Shown one piece after another: positions 35,289 through 44,362 of a DNA stretch of 64,000 nucleotides (positions are counted from its first letter, which is position 1; the number at the start of each line of letters is the position of its first letter). Location of the stretch: positions 55,198 through 119,197 of the forward strand of contig NZ_LGIU01000058.1 in NCBI RefSeq assembly GCF_001187915.1, given 5' to 3'. Below the pieces are notes generated by a model that was given only the letters and a program-made list of their open reading frames with translations, made no database searches and was not told where the DNA came from. A program made the translations under genes and the position numbers. This stretch comes from Arthrobacter sp. RIT-PI-e. GTDB lineage: Bacteria > Actinomycetota > Actinomycetes > Actinomycetales > Micrococcaceae.

Positions 35289-35359
35289 GGGGATGTAGCT
35301 TAATGGTAAAGCCTCAGTCTTCCAAACTGATTACGCGGGTTCGATTCCCGTCATCCCCT
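35289..35359 (+). tRNA. tRNA-Gly (TCC)
   Basis: Acceptor GGGGATG/CATCCCC, D arm AGCTTAATGGTAAAGC, anticodon stem TCAGT/ACTGA with anticodon TCC, and T loop GTTCGATTC. Discriminator T. Divergent from tRNA-Pro, with 112 bases between. Confidence 0.95.
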
Positions 35360-35434
35360 CTTCCCGGAGCTACGGCCCCACCTCACCCGGACACCCGTGT
35401 CCGGGTGTGCTGCTTCCTGCACCTCTTCCGCGGC

Positions 35435-36319
35435 TCAGTCCGCCTGGCACCTCGGGCACCAGAACACGTTCCGCGCGGCCATGACCGCCGTCAGGATCGG
35501 CGTCGCGCAGTGCCGGCACGGCTCCCCGGTGCGCTTGTACACGTAGTTGGGTGCAGATCGCTTCGGGCGCCCCTGCCGCGCCTCCGCCGTGGTGGTGATG
35601 ATCCGGCCTTCCCGCACGCCGTCCTCCATCAGGCGTACGGTGTCCGCCCAGATCCCCGCGGCCTCGTCCTCGCGCAGCTGCTTGCCGGGCCGCCACGGGT
35701 TGATCCCCTGCAGGAACAGCACCTCGGCCCGGTAGATGTTGCCGATGCCCGCGATCACCGCCTGGTTCATCAGCTGGATCCCCACCGGCGTGATGCTGGA
35801 CATCACCTTGCGCTGGAAGACCGAGCCGTCGGCATCGGGCTGCAGCGGGTCGGGGCCGAGCTTCGCCCGCGCGGTCCCCTCCTCGGCCGCGGTGATCACC
35901 TCGCAGGCGGTGGGGCCGCGCAGATCCGCCCACCCGTGTGCGGAGACCAGCCGGGCACGTACCGCACCCACCGGGGCGGGAGGTCCGGTGTAGTCACCGG
36001 AGGCGCCGTCGTCGTCGCCCGACACCGCCTCGGACTCCCCGCGCCGGGGCAGGGTCATGCTGGACGCCGTGTGGAACGTGGCGTCACCGCCGAAGGTCCA
36101 CTTGCCGTAGAGGCCGAGGTGCACGCGCAGCACGCGGTCCTCGTCGAAGCGGAGGAACAGCTGCTTGCCGTGCGCGAGCGAGCTGAGCAGGATTGCGCCG
36201 TCGAGCAGGGCGGCACCCGCCGCGAAGCGGCCCTGCGGGCTGGACACCGCGAGCTTCTCGTCGGTGAACACCGAGGCGAACTGGTTGGCGAGCCGGTGGA
36301 CGGAATGGCCCTCAGGCAA
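35435..36319 (-). CDS. Fpg/Nei family DNA glycosylase (endonuclease VIII-like)
   Basis: 294 residues. Base-excision repair enzyme for oxidised bases. The N-terminal PEGHSVHRLA supplies the catalytic Pro2 and Glu3 (after Met removal). A helix-two-turn-helix lies around NQAVIAGIGNIYRAEVL, and the C-terminal zinc finger has the pairs CRHC and CPRC. PEGH at the start points to the Nei rather than the Fpg branch. A charged insertion (about 95-110) is variable in the family. The start overlaps the rpiB stop by eight bases. Confidence 0.92.
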   Translation of the reverse strand: MPEGHSVHRLANQFASVFTDEKLAVSSPQGRFAAGAALLDGAILLSSLAHGKQLFLRFDEDRVLRVHLGLYGKWTFGGDATFHTASSMTLPRRGESEAVSGDDDGASGDYTGPPAPVGAVRARLVSAHGWADLRGPTACEVITAAEEGTARAKLGPDPLQPDADGSVFQRKVMSSITPVGIQLMNQAVIAGIGNIYRAEVLFLQGINPWRPGKQLREDEAAGIWADTVRLMEDGVREGRIITTTAEARQGRPKRSAPNYVYKRTGEPCRHCATPILTAVMAARNVFWCPRCQAD

Positions 36320-36788
36320 CGGATCCCGTTTCCTCGTACCGCGCGATCTGCGCGATCCGGCGGCGGTGCCGCTCGGCGTCGCTGAACGGCTCGGCGAGGA
36401 AGGCGTCGATCAGGGCGGTGGCCTCCTCCACGGAGTGCTGACGGCCGCCCACCGCGATCACGTTGGCGTCGTTGTGCTGGCGGGCCAGGCGCGCCGTGTC
36501 CAGGTTCCAGGCCAGCGCCGCGCGTACGCCGTGCACCTTGTTCGCCGCGATCTGCTCCCCGTTGCCGGACCCGCCGAGCACGATCCCGAGCGCCTGGCGC
36601 CCCGCCGCGAGATCGGAGACCACGGCCTCGGCCGCGTCGATGCAGAACGAGGGGTAGTCGTCCTCCGCGTCGTAGGCGGTGGGTCCGTGGTCGACGACGT
36701 CGTGACCGTTCGCGGTGAGGTGGGTCAGCAGGTGGGCACTGAGTTCCATGCCTGCGTGATCGGTGGCGAGGTGGACGCGCATGGGCAT
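36312..36788 (-). CDS. rpiB: ribose-5-phosphate isomerase B
   Basis: 158 residues from ATG 36788, with AAGGAA five bases upstream (ATG 36782 is an alternative). Interconverts ribose 5-phosphate and ribulose 5-phosphate. The family patterns are HLATDHAGMEL at the start, the DHG in VVDHGP and the anion-binding GGSGNGEQIAANK. The mycobacterial-type catalytic Glu of SGNGE is present. It forms a two-gene operon with the downstream glycosylase, as in M. tuberculosis. Confidence 0.95.
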   Translation of the reverse strand: MPMRVHLATDHAGMELSAHLLTHLTANGHDVVDHGPTAYDAEDDYPSFCIDAAEAVVSDLAAGRQALGIVLGGSGNGEQIAANKVHGVRAALAWNLDTARLARQHNDANVIAVGGRQHSVEEATALIDAFLAEPFSDAERHRRRIAQIARYEETGSVA

Positions 36789-36983
36789 GAACTTCCTTCG
36801 GGGAGCACCGGTGATGATCCGGGGGCTGGTGGAGGGGGTGGCCGCCGGGCTCGGCGGAACTCCTCAAGCGTAGTCCCGGGCGCCGACTCCCGGTCGACAC
36901 CTCGAACGGTCCGCACCAGGTGGCAGTATGGGACACGCCCTCACCGGACCCGTCCGGTACCCCGACACCCCTGGAGGCGCTCC

Positions 36984-39545
36984 TTGCCCGGTCTGAACCT
37001 GACGCGCACCGAAGCCCGCGAGCGCGCCGAGCTGCTCACGGTCCGTTCCTACGACATCACCCTGGACCTCTCGCGCGGCGAGCGCGTGTTCGGCTCCACC
37101 ACGGTGGTCTCCTTCGACGCGGAGCAGGGCGCCTCGACGTTCGTCGACGCCGTGACGGACACCGTGCACCGGGTGGAGCTCAACGGCGTCGAGCTCGATC
37201 CCGCGGAGGTGTCCGACGGCGTCCGCATCCAGCTGCCCGTCCTCGCGGCCACCAACACCCTGGTGGTGGAGGCGGACATGCCGTACATGAACACCGGCGA
37301 GGGGCTCCACCGGTTCGTGGATCCGGTGGACGGTGAGGTGTACCTCTACACGCAGTTCGAGGTGCCCGATTCGCGCCGCGTCTTCGCCGTCTTCGAGCAG
37401 CCGGACCTGAAGTCCCGGTTCCGGTTCTCCGTGACCGCGCCGTCGCACTGGGACGTCATCTCGGTGATGCCCACGCCGGCGCCCGTGCAGGCGGAGTCGG
37501 ACGCCGCGACCGGTGCGTACTCCACCTGGTACTTCGAGCCGACGCCGGTGATGTCCTCCTACGTGACGGCGGTCATCGCGGGTCCCTACCGGAGCGTGCG
37601 CAGCGAGCTCACCGGTTCCGACGGCCGGACCGTGCCGCTCGGGGTCTTCACGCGGAAGTCCCTCATCCAGTACCTCGACGCCGAGAACGTCTTCGACCTG
37701 ACCCGGAAGGGTTTCGCCTTCTACGAGGAGCAGTTCGGCACCCCGTACCCGTTCGAGAAGTACGATCAGCTCTTCGTCCCCGAGTTCAACGCCGGGGCCA
37801 TGGAGAACGCCGGAGCCGTGACCTTCGTGGAGACCTACGTGTTCCGCTCCCGCGTGCCGGACGCCACGGTGGAGCGCCGGGCCATCACGATCCTCCACGA
37901 ACTCGCGCACATGTGGTTCGGCGACCTCGTGACCATGCGGTGGTGGAACGACCTCTGGTTGAACGAGTCCTTCGCGGAGTTCATGTCCACGCTCGCCGCG
38001 GCGGAGGCCACCGAGTTCGAGCAGGCCTGGACCACCTTCGCCATTCTGGAGAAGGGGTGGGCGTACCGGCAGGACCAGCTGCCCTCCACGCACCCGATCG
38101 TGGCCGAGATCGAGGACCTCGAGGACGTGCAGGTCAACTTCGACGGCATCACCTACGCCAAGGGCGCCTCGGTGCTCAAGCAGCTCGTGGCCTGGGTGGG
38201 CCAGGAGGCGTTCATGGCCGGTGTGCGTCAGTACTTCGCCAAGCACGCCTGGAAGAACACCGAGCTCCCGGACCTCCTCGACGAGCTCGAGGCCGCCAGC
38301 GGGCGGGACCTGAAGCAGTGGTCGGCGCTGTGGTTGGAGACGGCCGGGGTGAACACCCTCCGCCCCGAGTTCACCACCGACGACGCCGGCGTGCTCACCT
38401 CCTTCGCGATCCTGCAGAGCGCGATCGACGCCTTCCCCACCATCCGCCCGCACCGCCTGGCGGTGGGCTTCTACGACCTCGACGAGACCGGCACCCTGGT
38501 CCGCACGCACCGCCTGGAGCTCGACGTGGACGGCGAGCGCACGGACATGCCGGACCTCGTTGGCAGGAAGCAGCCGGCGCTCGTGCTCCTGAACGACGAC
38601 GACCTGGCGTACGCGAAGATCCGCCTCGACCCGGCGTCGCTGCGGACCTCGGTGCAGCACGTGAAGGATTTCGCCGACTCGCTCCCCCGCACCCTGGTGC
38701 TCGCGTCCGCCTGGGACGCGGCGCGTGACGGCGAGACCCCCGCCCGGGACTACGTGGAGCTGGTGCTGCGCAACGTCGGCGCGGAATCGGACTCCTCCGT
38801 GGTCCTCGTGCTCCTGCGGCAACTGGCCACGGCCCTGAGCTCCTACGTGCACCCCGATCGGCGTGAGGCGCTCGGCAGCACCGCCGCGGACACCCTCCTG
38901 GAGCTGGTGCTCGCCGCCGACGCCGGATCGGATGCGCAGCTCCAGTTCGTGCGGGCGTTCTCGGCGCACGCCGCCACCGGGAACCAGCTGGACGCCGTGG
39001 AGGGCATGCTCTCCGGGGAGCGCGTGCCCGAGGGCCTCGCCGTGGACCAGGACCTGCGCTGGGAGCTGCTGACGTCCCTGGTGGCCGGCGGGCGGGCCGG
39101 GACCACGGAGATCGACGCCGAGCTGGGCGCGGACACGACGGCGACGGGTCACCTGGCCGCGGCGTCCGCACGTGCGGCGATCCCCACGAGCGAGGCGAAG
39201 GAGGCGGCGTGGACGGCCCTGGTGGAGTCCGCCGATCTCCCGAACTCCACGCAGCGCGCCATGATCGGGGGCTTCACCCGGGTGCACGACCGCACGCTCC
39301 TGGCGCCGTTCGTGGAACGGTACTTCGGAGCCGTCCGGGACGTCTGGGCCACCCGGACCTCCGAGATCGCCCAGCAGATCGTGGTAGGTCTCTATCCCTC
39401 GCTGCTGACCGGGCAGGAGACGCTGGAGCGGACGGACGCCTTCCTCGCCGAGCTCGGGGAGGACTCCCCGTCCCTGCGGCGGCTGGTCCTCGAGAGCCGC
39501 GACGGGGTGGAGCGTGCGCTGAGGGCGCAGGTGGCGGACCGCTAG
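36984..39545 (+). CDS. pepN: aminopeptidase N (M1 family)
   Basis: 853 residues from TTG 36984. GGAGG six bases upstream decides this start over upstream ones in the open frame. Zinc metallo-aminopeptidase: exopeptidase motif GAMENAG near 271 and zinc motif HELAHMWFGD near 305 with the distal Glu in WLNESFAEF. The C-terminal ERAP1-like helical half is complete. Length is normal for the actinobacterial enzyme. It is divergent from rpiB and followed by the osmC-mscS-globin group after 72 bases. Confidence 0.95.
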   Translation: MPGLNLTRTEARERAELLTVRSYDITLDLSRGERVFGSTTVVSFDAEQGASTFVDAVTDTVHRVELNGVELDPAEVSDGVRIQLPVLAATNTLVVEADMPYMNTGEGLHRFVDPVDGEVYLYTQFEVPDSRRVFAVFEQPDLKSRFRFSVTAPSHWDVISVMPTPAPVQAESDAATGAYSTWYFEPTPVMSSYVTAVIAGPYRSVRSELTGSDGRTVPLGVFTRKSLIQYLDAENVFDLTRKGFAFYEEQFGTPYPFEKYDQLFVPEFNAGAMENAGAVTFVETYVFRSRVPDATVERRAITILHELAHMWFGDLVTMRWWNDLWLNESFAEFMSTLAAAEATEFEQAWTTFAILEKGWAYRQDQLPSTHPIVAEIEDLEDVQVNFDGITYAKGASVLKQLVAWVGQEAFMAGVRQYFAKHAWKNTELPDLLDELEAASGRDLKQWSALWLETAGVNTLRPEFTTDDAGVLTSFAILQSAIDAFPTIRPHRLAVGFYDLDETGTLVRTHRLELDVDGERTDMPDLVGRKQPALVLLNDDDLAYAKIRLDPASLRTSVQHVKDFADSLPRTLVLASAWDAARDGETPARDYVELVLRNVGAESDSSVVLVLLRQLATALSSYVHPDRREALGSTAADTLLELVLAADAGSDAQLQFVRAFSAHAATGNQLDAVEGMLSGERVPEGLAVDQDLRWELLTSLVAGGRAGTTEIDAELGADTTATGHLAAASARAAIPTSEAKEAAWTALVESADLPNSTQRAMIGGFTRVHDRTLLAPFVERYFGAVRDVWATRTSEIAQQIVVGLYPSLLTGQETLERTDAFLAELGEDSPSLRRLVLESRDGVERALRAQVADR

Positions 39546-39617
39546 GCGGACGTGGAGGGGCGGCCGTCGTTGTCGCCCCTCTGCACACCGGAAGAGAACG
39601 AGGACGAGGTGAGCTCG

Positions 39618-40097
39618 ATGAACCTGCAGGACCACACCTACGAGGCGCAGATCCGCTGGACCGGCAATCTCGGGACCGGGACGTCCGGGTACCGCTCCTA
39701 CAGCCGTGACCACGAGGTGCACGCCGAGGGCCCGGGACTCCTGGCCGGGACCGCCGACCCCACCTTCCACGGCTCGAGGGACCGCTGGAACCCGGAGCAG
39801 CTGCTGCTCGGCGCCGTCATGCAGTGCCACATGCTCTCCTACCTCCACGTGGCGGTGAAGGCGGGGATCACGGTCACCGACTACTCGGACGCCGCGACCG
39901 GGACGCTGCGCCTGAACCGCGACGGGAGCGGTGAGTTCACGGGCATCGTGCTGCGTCCCTGCGTGGGGCTGGAGGACGAGTCGGAGCGGGAGCGCGCCGA
40001 CGCCCTGCACGCCGAGGCGAATCGCCTCTGCTTCATCGCACGCTCACTGGACTTCCCCGTCCACCACGAGCCCATCTCCCCGGAGGTCGTCCCATGA
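39618..40097 (+). CDS. OsmC family protein
   Basis: 159 residues from ATG 39618, with GAGGTG six bases upstream (GTG 39609 is an alternative). OsmC/Ohr-like thiol peroxidase fold. The two cysteines of the family are present, Cys70 in AVMQCHML on the central helix and Cys138 in NRLCFIARS, so it could reduce organic hydroperoxides. The hydroperoxide substrate is unknown. The stop overlaps the start of the mechanosensitive channel gene by four bases (ATGA), so the two should be co-translated. Confidence 0.88.
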   Translation: MNLQDHTYEAQIRWTGNLGTGTSGYRSYSRDHEVHAEGPGLLAGTADPTFHGSRDRWNPEQLLLGAVMQCHMLSYLHVAVKAGITVTDYSDAATGTLRLNRDGSGEFTGIVLRPCVGLEDESERERADALHAEANRLCFIARSLDFPVHHEPISPEVVP

Positions 40098-40720
40098 ACA
40101 TCCTCCCCGACCTCGGGTACGGCGGTCAGGTCATCGGCGCGGTGATCATCATCGTGTGCGCCGTGGTCCTCTGGCTCGTCCTGAGGTTCCTCATCGCCCG
40201 CTCGGTCAAACGTGTGCAGCAGGGGCATGCCGTGTTCCGCAAACCCCACCTCGCCTGGGCCCAACCCGCCCTGCGCCCGTTCGACACCGCCCGGCGCTCG
40301 CAGCGGGCCGCCACCATCGGTGGCCTGCTCTCGAGCGTCTGCGCGGGTACCATCTCCGTGGTGGCCGGGCTGATGGCGATCGAGGCCCTCGGCTTCAACA
40401 TCGGGCCGATCTTGGCGAGCGTGGGGATCGTGGGGATCGCCATCGGCTTCGGTGCGCGGGAGGTGATCCGGGACGCCTTCCTTGGTTTCTTCATCACCAT
40501 CGAGGACCAGTACGGCATCGGTGACACCATCGAGGTGGGTGACACCGTGGGCGTGGTGCAGTCGCTCGGCCTGCGCATCACCCGCATGGTGGATGCGGAC
40601 GGCGCGATCTGGTACGTCCGCAACGGTGACATCACGAAGGTGGGCAACCGCTCGCAGGGCACGTACGTCCCCCCGACCACCAGCACGGCAACGGCCCCGG
40701 CCGCGGAAGGACAGGTATGA
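40094..40720 (+). CDS. small MscS-type mechanosensitive channel
   Basis: 208 residues. TM1 about 14-36, TM2 about 72-95, pore helix TM3 about 98-128 with the small-residue pattern [20 protein letters not shown]. The beta domain follows, with [19 protein letters not shown], and ends soon after [11 protein letters not shown]. The alpha/beta cage of E. coli MscS (286 residues) is missing, and the tail is short and Thr/Ala-rich. It probably gates on membrane tension but without the usual cytoplasmic vestibule. Translationally coupled to both neighbours (ATGA at each end). Confidence 0.9.
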   Translation: MNILPDLGYGGQVIGAVIIIVCAVVLWLVLRFLIARSVKRVQQGHAVFRKPHLAWAQPALRPFDTARRSQRAATIGGLLSSVCAGTISVVAGLMAIEALGFNIGPILASVGIVGIAIGFGAREVIRDAFLGFFITIEDQYGIGDTIEVGDTVGVVQSLGLRITRMVDADGAIWYVRNGDITKVGNRSQGTYVPPTTSTATAPAAEGQV

Positions 40721-41277
40721 GCACCCAGGATCCCACCGGCGAGAACCGGCCCCACCCCGGTCCGGAGGTGGGCAGCGGTGCGGTGACCGACGTCGGTCCC
40801 GGCTCCGGCGCTCCCCTCCCGCTGCAACCCGGAGGAGCTCGGGCGCCCCTGCCCGTGGAGCGCCTCGTCACGGCCGGCCAGGGCTTCACCCAGCCGCAGT
40901 ACACCGACAACTTCTACGAGGCGGTGGGCGGTCACGAGACCTTCGTGAAACTGGTGGACGCCTTCTACAGCGGGGTGGCGGACGACGACGTCCTGCGTCC
41001 CATGTACCCCGAACAGGATCTTGGGCCCGCCAAGGAACGCCTCCTGCTGTTCCTGGAACAGTACTGGGGCGGCCCGAAGACCTACGGGGAGCAGCGCGGG
41101 CACCCCCGGCTCCGGATGCGGCACATGCCCTTCCGTGTGGGACCCGAGGCGCGGGACCACTGGCTCCGGCACATGCGGGCGGCGGTGGACAGCCTGGAGC
41201 TGGCACCCCTGCACGAGGCCACGCTGTGGGACTACCTCGACCGGTCCGCCCACTCGATGGTCAACGCCGCGGACTGA
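40717..41277 (+). CDS. glbO: group II truncated haemoglobin (GlbO-like)
   Basis: 186 residues. The globin part starts near residue 63: [25 protein letters not shown], then [35 protein letters not shown] and DHWLRHM. Proximal His lies in LRMRHMPF, and Tyr and Trp residues are in group II positions. Such proteins bind O2 or NO and help with oxidative or nitrosative stress. The first 60 residues are Pro/Gly-rich, probably disordered, and longer than in mycobacterial GlbO. Last gene of the coupled osmC-mscS-globin group. Confidence 0.92.
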   Translation: MSTQDPTGENRPHPGPEVGSGAVTDVGPGSGAPLPLQPGGARAPLPVERLVTAGQGFTQPQYTDNFYEAVGGHETFVKLVDAFYSGVADDDVLRPMYPEQDLGPAKERLLLFLEQYWGGPKTYGEQRGHPRLRMRHMPFRVGPEARDHWLRHMRAAVDSLELAPLHEATLWDYLDRSAHSMVNAAD

Positions 41278-41300
41278 GACCCCTCACGCGCCCGGGGGCA

Positions 41301-41729
41301 TCACTGCGCAACGGCTGCGGAGGCATGGGCCATAACCCCCGTGTCGTACAGGATCCGGTGCCCGTCGCGCAGCACACGCTCCGTGCCGGCGTCGAGCGGG
41401 ACCTCCGCCCAGCTCGAGGGCGCGATGCCGAGTTCCACGATCAATCCCGACCGCAGACGGAAGCGGCGCTCACGCACCGGGCCCCAGGTCGCGGAGCGGA
41501 TCAGGCGCGACCCCGGGCGGAGGCGGGTGAACCACGCCGCATCCTCGAGGGCATCGGGAGTGTCGCCGAGGACCACCACGTCGACGTCGCTGGACATGCG
41601 CTCGGCCCCGCGGGCGTAGGACCCCACCAGCACGGCGGCACCCACGGCCGGATCGGCCCGGGCCCACTCCGTCAGCTCCTCGAGCAGGTGCGCCACCGCA
41701 CGCCTGCGCGACTTCAGCCTCACCGGCAC
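41301..41729 (-). CDS. nucleotidyltransferase-domain protein
   Basis: 142 residues from GTG 41729. Pol-beta-type nucleotidyltransferase: GSYARGAERMSSDVDVVVLGD gives the GS motif (36-37) and the metal-binding D48 and D50. A third carboxylate is probably in the VELGIAP strand. The size resembles MNT-domain proteins that pair with HEPN toxins, but no HEPN partner is next to it. Function unknown. It converges on the globin gene with 23 bases between. Confidence 0.8.
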   Translation of the reverse strand: MPVRLKSRRRAVAHLLEELTEWARADPAVGAAVLVGSYARGAERMSSDVDVVVLGDTPDALEDAAWFTRLRPGSRLIRSATWGPVRERRFRLRSGLIVELGIAPSSWAEVPLDAGTERVLRDGHRILYDTGVMAHASAAVAQ

Positions 41730-41796
41730 CGGGGCGATCCCGTCGTGGACCGGCCGGGCCCCGGTGCCCGACGCCGGTGCCCGGTGAGCGGACGGA

Positions 41797-42903
41797 TCAC
41801 GTGCCCGCCCCTGGGGTCTTCCCGGAGAGCTGCCTGCGCTGGTACTCCCGGGAACTGAAGGTCGCCTTCCGCACGGCCTCCTCGTCGTCCAGGCTCGAGC
41901 CGAGGGCTCCCGCGATCGTCCCCATCGACGCGGACAACCAGGCGAGGTTCACGTACTCGTCGAAATGGGTGTCGTAGCCCAGCTGGAAGGACAGGTAGTC
42001 GCCGTCGATGACGATCAGCGCTGCCCCGAGGAGGAGGGCGAAGAGGCCGACGTACATCGCGGAGCCCGCGATGGGGATCGTGACGGGCGTCGCCGCGTTG
42101 TAGGTGACCCGCCGTTCGGTCCTCAGCCCTCCGACGGGACGCTCCCACAGGTTGTTGTAGCTGATCAGCCAGATGGTCATGATCGTGATGGACAGGAGGC
42201 TGACGGCGGCCAGCCTGAGCGGGCTGAGGTAGTCCGCCATGCTCCAGATGCTCGTGTAGAACCCCCCGAAGGCGCCGGTGGCCGCCGCTGCGGCCATCGC
42301 ACGGGACACCCCGGGGACGATCCTCCACGGACGATTGCCCCGGCCCATCCCCGCCAGGAGCTGGAGCCGCCCACGCAGACCGGCGAGTGTCTCGTACGAG
42401 TTCTCGTTCGAGTCGGCGGCGCTGACGGACCGCTCCGGGGAGAGCGGGGCCACCGCCTTCGAGATCTTGCCCCGGCCGAGGGAGCGGACGTCCTCGACGC
42501 CGTGCAGCGCTCCGACGGCCTGCAGCAGTACCCGCTGCACCCGTTTCATCCGCATCACACCGAGTGCGGGCAGGGCGATCATCGCCGTCCCGTAGCCGGT
42601 GTTGACGCTCGACACCATCGGTTTGTGCTCGGCGTACTTGGGCAGGTCCGTCAGATAGACGAGGTAGTCCCACCCCAGCTCCGTCCGCAGCTCCTGCGAG
42701 TGGAGGTTCAGTTCGACCACGCCGTCAGCGTCCATGGGCAGTGACCGCTGCTCCACCTCGACGCGCCAGTCGACGTCGGTATCCAGCATCGTCCGGAGCA
42801 GGTGCATGAGGACGGGCCGCAGCTTCTGCGCCACCACCATGGGGAGGTCGGGATCAGCCAGGAAGCCGACGGCGATCCTTCGCCTGGTACGGGGGGATTC
42901 CAT
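41797..42903 (-). CDS. conserved hypothetical membrane protein
   Basis: 368 residues from ATG 42903. The soluble N-terminal half (about 1-170) begins RRRIAVGFLADPDLP and contains RVEVEQRSLP and YLVYLTDLPKY. Four hydrophobic segments follow (about 215-235, 243-265, 285-312, 332-350), ending in a basic tail with REYQRRQL. I do not recognise the family. The soluble half alternates strands and helices and may bind a ligand. A TATCCT -10 exactly six bases before the ATG supports the start, though GGGAGG could also serve as a ribosome site. Confidence 0.75.
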   Translation of the reverse strand: MESPRTRRRIAVGFLADPDLPMVVAQKLRPVLMHLLRTMLDTDVDWRVEVEQRSLPMDADGVVELNLHSQELRTELGWDYLVYLTDLPKYAEHKPMVSSVNTGYGTAMIALPALGVMRMKRVQRVLLQAVGALHGVEDVRSLGRGKISKAVAPLSPERSVSAADSNENSYETLAGLRGRLQLLAGMGRGNRPWRIVPGVSRAMAAAAATGAFGGFYTSIWSMADYLSPLRLAAVSLLSITIMTIWLISYNNLWERPVGGLRTERRVTYNAATPVTIPIAGSAMYVGLFALLLGAALIVIDGDYLSFQLGYDTHFDEYVNLAWLSASMGTIAGALGSSLDDEEAVRKATFSSREYQRRQLSGKTPGAGT

Positions 42904-42909
42904 CCTCCC

Positions 42910-42915
42910 AGGATA
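42910..42915 (-). promoter_or_regulatory. -10 element of the 41797-42903 gene
   Basis: Minus-strand TATCCT, six bases, ATG at 42903. Confidence 0.5.
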
Positions 42916-42988
42916 GGAGAGTCCCGAGCCGGCCCGAGCCGACCGGTCCCGGTCCGGCAGGGGCGGCCTCCGCGTCGAATGTCGGGCC

Positions 42989-43645
42989 TCAGAGCACCGC
43001 GGCAGCACGGACCAGCACATGGCCGCGCGGGGCGGAGATCCGCGACCAGCGGTTGTTGCGGTGCAGGGTGGCGTCCGTGCCCGGTGCGAGGAAACCCAGG
43101 CTCATCGCGCCGAAGGCCGCACCTGCGGGGACGTCCCCCGGGACCCCCGCCAGGGATCTGCCCCAGACGGCGGCGCGGGCGCTGCTGACCAGCGGTGCTC
43201 CCGCCCGGGCGGGAAGACTCCGGGCCACCTCCGCGACACCCTCCCGTGCAGCCCGGTCCAGGAGGTCCGACTCGACCGTCCCCGCCGGGGTCCACCCCGA
43301 GCGCGGCGGCAGCACCCCGGTCCAGTTCTCGGTGACGGTCACCGTCGGGAGGACGAACTCCACGTCCGAGTCCCCCATCCGGGCGAGCCGATCCAGCACG
43401 GAACCGAGCGAGACCGTCACGTCCACCTCCGCGTCCTCGCGGAGCGCCATGGTCCGCAGACCGAGGACGGTGGGCACCGCCTCCCCCAGCACCGTGGGAC
43501 CGAGCGTGCAGACGTACGCCGCGAGGACACGCCCGACGACGACGAGGCGCATCCCGCCGTCGTCGTTGGCCCGCGCCCTGGCCGTGTACGTGCGGAAGTC
43601 CGCGACGGACCGGGGATCCACGAAGCGGATCGACGAGGTACTCAC
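42989..43645 (-). CDS. conserved hypothetical protein
   Basis: 218 residues from GTG 43645, seven bases after the stop of the thioesterase gene, so probably co-transcribed with it. The N-terminus SIRFVDPRSVADFRTYTARA and the repeated VVVGRVLAAYVCTL suggest a compact alpha/beta domain without membrane segments. The family is not known to me beyond its usual place beside a thioesterase in related genomes. An upstream in-frame GTG inside the thioesterase end is a less likely start. Confidence 0.7.
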   Translation of the reverse strand: MSTSSIRFVDPRSVADFRTYTARARANDDGGMRLVVVGRVLAAYVCTLGPTVLGEAVPTVLGLRTMALREDAEVDVTVSLGSVLDRLARMGDSDVEFVLPTVTVTENWTGVLPPRSGWTPAGTVESDLLDRAAREGVAEVARSLPARAGAPLVSSARAAVWGRSLAGVPGDVPAGAAFGAMSLGFLAPGTDATLHRNNRWSRISAPRGHVLVRAAAVL

Positions 43646-43652
43646 CCCCGGG

Positions 43653-44117
43653 TCACCGACCACGGGCGCGGCGAAAAGGGATGGCGGGTCCCGCCCACGA
43701 TCCGAGCAGCTCACGCTGGACCTCGGAGAGACGCACCGGGCGGCCCGTCCCGCGGTGCACCAGCACCATGGTGGTCGAGGCCACGGCGCAGGTGGTGCCG
43801 CCGTCGTGCCCCACCTGGTTCCGGACCACGTAGCCCAGCTCGAAGCTGGATCCGCCGACGGCGGTGACCCACAGGTCCACGGCGGCCGGTGTCAGGCTGA
43901 AGTTCAGGGGTGCGCGGTACTCGATCTCCTGGCGTCCCACGAGGGCGTAGTGCTCGGGATCCACCAGATCCAGGAAGGAGCCCTGCGGCTGCGCCTCGCT
44001 CATCAGGAGCACGCGGGCGTCCTCGAGGAACTGCAGGTACCGGACGTTGTTGACATGGCCGTAGGAATCCTCGTCACCGAAACGGAGGTGGAGGGGGAAG
44101 GTGTGCACCGAAGACAT
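43653..44117 (-). CDS. 4HBT hotdog-fold acyl-CoA thioesterase
   Basis: 154 residues from ATG 44117, with GGGAGGA about ten bases upstream. The hotdog signature FGDEDSYGHVNNVRYLQFLEDAR contains the catalytic Asp/Asn region of 4-hydroxybenzoyl-CoA thioesterase-like enzymes. Expected activity is hydrolysis of acyl-CoA, chain length unknown. It heads a two-gene unit with the hypothetical at 42989 and is divergent from a second thioesterase (tesB), which places two acyl-CoA thioesterases back to back. Confidence 0.88.
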   Translation of the reverse strand: MSSVHTFPLHLRFGDEDSYGHVNNVRYLQFLEDARVLLMSEAQPQGSFLDLVDPEHYALVGRQEIEYRAPLNFSLTPAAVDLWVTAVGGSSFELGYVVRNQVGHDGGTTCAVASTTMVLVHRGTGRPVRLSEVQRELLGSWAGPAIPFRRARGR

Positions 44118-44362
44118 GGGTCTCATCCTCCCGCACCGTGCGTGCACGAAGCCATTCGGCGGTGCGGGCACCGCTCGGCGGGTACGGGCCACGTCGTCGC
44201 ACGGCCACCGTGTTGAGCGCGGACCCGTCCGCGTCTAGTGTCGGGGGTGGCCGAACCGTGGATCCGGGCGACGGGGTACGCGCCGTCCCGCCGATCCCGG
44301 GGCTTCCCGACCACCACGAGGTCGCATCCGGCCCGATCCGCTCGACGAGGAGATCCAGCACC

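Noticed and set aside
36864..40010. A 1048-codon minus-strand frame opposite pepN
   Set aside because: Antisense shadow of pepN and osmC; composition is His/Val/Arg/Gly-rich and there is no ribosome site.
41301..41729. Toxin-antitoxin (MNT/HEPN) reading of the nucleotidyltransferase gene
   Set aside because: No HEPN-type partner is next to it; neighbours are a globin and a membrane protein.
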